DNA from: Gnetum montanum
Taxonomy: Eukaryota > Streptophyta > Gnetopsida > Gnetales > Gnetaceae
Assembly (NCBI GenBank): GCA_015680685.1
Contig: MNCI01000001.1
Span: 139,993-186,723, forward strand
Reading direction: 5' to 3'
Length of the DNA stretch: 46,731 bases
Shown here: positions 45,584 through 46,731 of the stretch, one piece after another
Layout: each line of letters starts with the position of its first letter
How positions within the stretch are numbered: the stretch's first letter is position 1
Program-made: the position numbers and the translations under genes
Notes under the pieces: model-generated
Seen by the model: the letters and a program-made list of their open reading frames with translations, nothing else
Databases searched by the model: none
What the model was told of the DNA's origin: nothing

Positions 45584-46731
45584 ATGCCTTCTTCTCATAA
45601 GAGAAACTGACCACCTAAGGACCATACACGAGATAGTCGGCAACATAAAACACATAACCAAAATCAGCCAAGTCCTAAATAATATAAGATGAAATATACT
45701 TATCTCGATGAGTATATTCCTAATTTTACTTTTATTCTCCATCAAGACGAACAACTATGATGGAGAGATTTGCAAGGTAACATCGTGTTACTACCAGATC
45801 GATTAGTCTCTCACATGCTTTTTCGTGCCTTGGCACAGATAGGCATAACTAAATTATATGCTGAATACGTTGTGGAAGATTTTGACATGAGGGATTATTA
45901 TCCCATAGATGCCCAACGTATGAGGGACTTAAGGTAGGAGAGTCAACATACTTTTCTGAAGGGCAAAGCCCCGCACGTCCTTAGTGAAATAGGAGATGAG
46001 GAACCCCTTATAATGGGTTCTTTAGCAAATGATGTTCCCCTTCCTAATGATGATAAGGAGGTTGGGTATCAGAACCTATGATCAAAAATACATAACCATG
46101 GTTCTGATGCCTGTGAACACCAACTGTTCATAGAGGGAACAACCACTCATGCTAAGGACGGGCACTCAGATCGTCACCACGATCGGGGCCATAGCAGCCG
46201 AAGAGAAGGCAAGAAACATTGTCATGGCGATGGTTCCCCTTCTTCTTCTTCTTCTTCACATCACTCACCCTCTCCTTCCACATCTGGGCATAGCCATCAT
46301 GAACATAAAGGTGAGGATAAAGGTAAGAAGGATGAAAGACCTCAATGAGAAAGTTGAGAGAGAGGACAAGGGCAAGGACATAGAGAGAGTAGGGAATAAC
46401 ATAGACATCATAGGCATCATGAAAGAAAGGATTATGAAGAGCCCCTACTCGCAACCTGAAGTATTCTTGACATCATGGAGGCAGTTAGGATTCCCACAAG
46501 GCATTTAAAAGATAGTCGGATCAAACGATTAGACATGAACAATATCCCACGATTTGAAGGGGGATACAATGCTGATCCACAAAATCATTTATAGGCATTC
46601 CAGAATGCCTGTTCCTTGAAGAATATAGAAAATTAGTGGGAAAAACTTAAGTTGTTCCCAAGGACACTCACCAAGGAAGCAAAGAGCTGGTACCATTCCC
46701 TAGAACCAAAAACCATCAGGAGGTGGAGTAC
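45584..46731 (+). pseudogene. gag: E4 gag, B type, partial
   Basis: One frame from ATG 45584 to the window end (382 codons), with about 11 stops and no frameshift. The start is supported by alignment with the E2 start. The first part is hydrophilic, then P-D-R-L-V-S-H-M-L-F-R-A-L near 45794. A His/Ser/Lys/Glu-rich linker occupies about 46130-46420. The capsid domain begins near 46540: P-R-F-E-G-G-Y-N-A-D-P, L-F-P-R-T-L-T and W-Y-H-S-L-E-P. A longer stop-free stretch at 46149-46508 lies in another frame and is not the gene. Stops are mainly TGA (6), with TAG (3) and TAA (2), as expected from CGA, CAG and CAA. Confidence 0.78.

Larger units (their letters stand above)
44730..46731 (+). mobile_element. 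E4: 5' end of a B-type Ty3/gypsy element
   Basis: LTR-B, a gapped leader and gag, then cut by the window edge. It is CpG rich compared with its surroundings. Its gag is the B type found in the left half of E2. Confidence 0.75.

Noticed and set aside
46149-46508. 119-codon open stretch taken as a gene
   Set aside because: It is out of frame with the gag that aligns to E2 upstream and downstream.
1-46731. Host protein-coding genes, tRNA, rRNA or CRISPR arrays
   Set aside because: I found no convincing host exon set, no tRNA cloverleaf, no rRNA stretch, and no regularly spaced repeat-spacer structure.

Overview
The window is non-coding, transposon-filled DNA of a land-plant nuclear genome. Every recognisable protein belongs to Ty3/gypsy (Metaviridae) LTR retrotransposons. 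The pol order RT, RNase H1, second (archaeal-type) RNase H, integrase, plus the integrase ending in N-P-I-N...L-K-R-Y-Y, points to the Tat lineage, which is known from plants. The AT-rich background, long decayed elements and lack of any host gene suggest a large, repeat-rich genome. A conifer would fit, but the sequence does not prove the species. Single Ns (2654, 33689, 34193, 45529) and a 40-N run (30942-30981) show a draft scaffold.

Layout. (1) 1-5092, + strand: 3' part of element E1 (RNase H1 tail, second RNase H, integrase, a 30-bp tandem array, polypurine tract, 3' LTR 3510-5092 of family A). E1 keeps many CpGs and looks like the youngest copy. (2) 5636-8437: a decayed 934-codon frame ending in a long coiled coil, followed by a PPT-like tract and LTR-B (8625-9482). 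(3) 8625-17374, + strand: E2, with LTR-B, a tRNA-Asp-like primer site, gag, RT, two RNase H domains and integrase, but ending in a family A LTR (16235-17374), so it looks chimeric. (4) 17375-23506: no genes; a 104-bp triplication and a diverged satellite-like array. (5) 23507-42660, - strand: E3, with both family A LTRs, gag, a protease-like region, RT, RNase H1 and integrase. It is split between protease and RT by about 8.7 kb (about 28366-37030) that holds two tandem arrays and a decayed intron-like gene of the same coiled-coil class. (6) 42661-44729: AT-rich, with a foldback. (7) 44730-end, + strand: 5' end of E4 (LTR-B and gag), cut by the window edge.

Nothing here can work as a gene now: every frame has stops, and most catalytic motifs are damaged in at least one copy. 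The stops are informative. Most are TAG where CAG is expected and TGA where CGA is expected, the footprint of deamination at methylated CHG and CG sites. In the 5636-8437 frame I count about 23 TAG against 3 surviving CAG, but only 8 TAA against about 40 surviving CAA, with no frameshift in 2.8 kb.

The most useful results are: the coiled-coil gene family seen twice; a small contig at 33690-34192 that appears to be placed backwards, because reversing it gives a 205-bp exact overlap and rejoins a reading frame; the chimeric E2; palindrome clusters just upstream of the LTR-B TATA box; and several undescribed tandem arrays.
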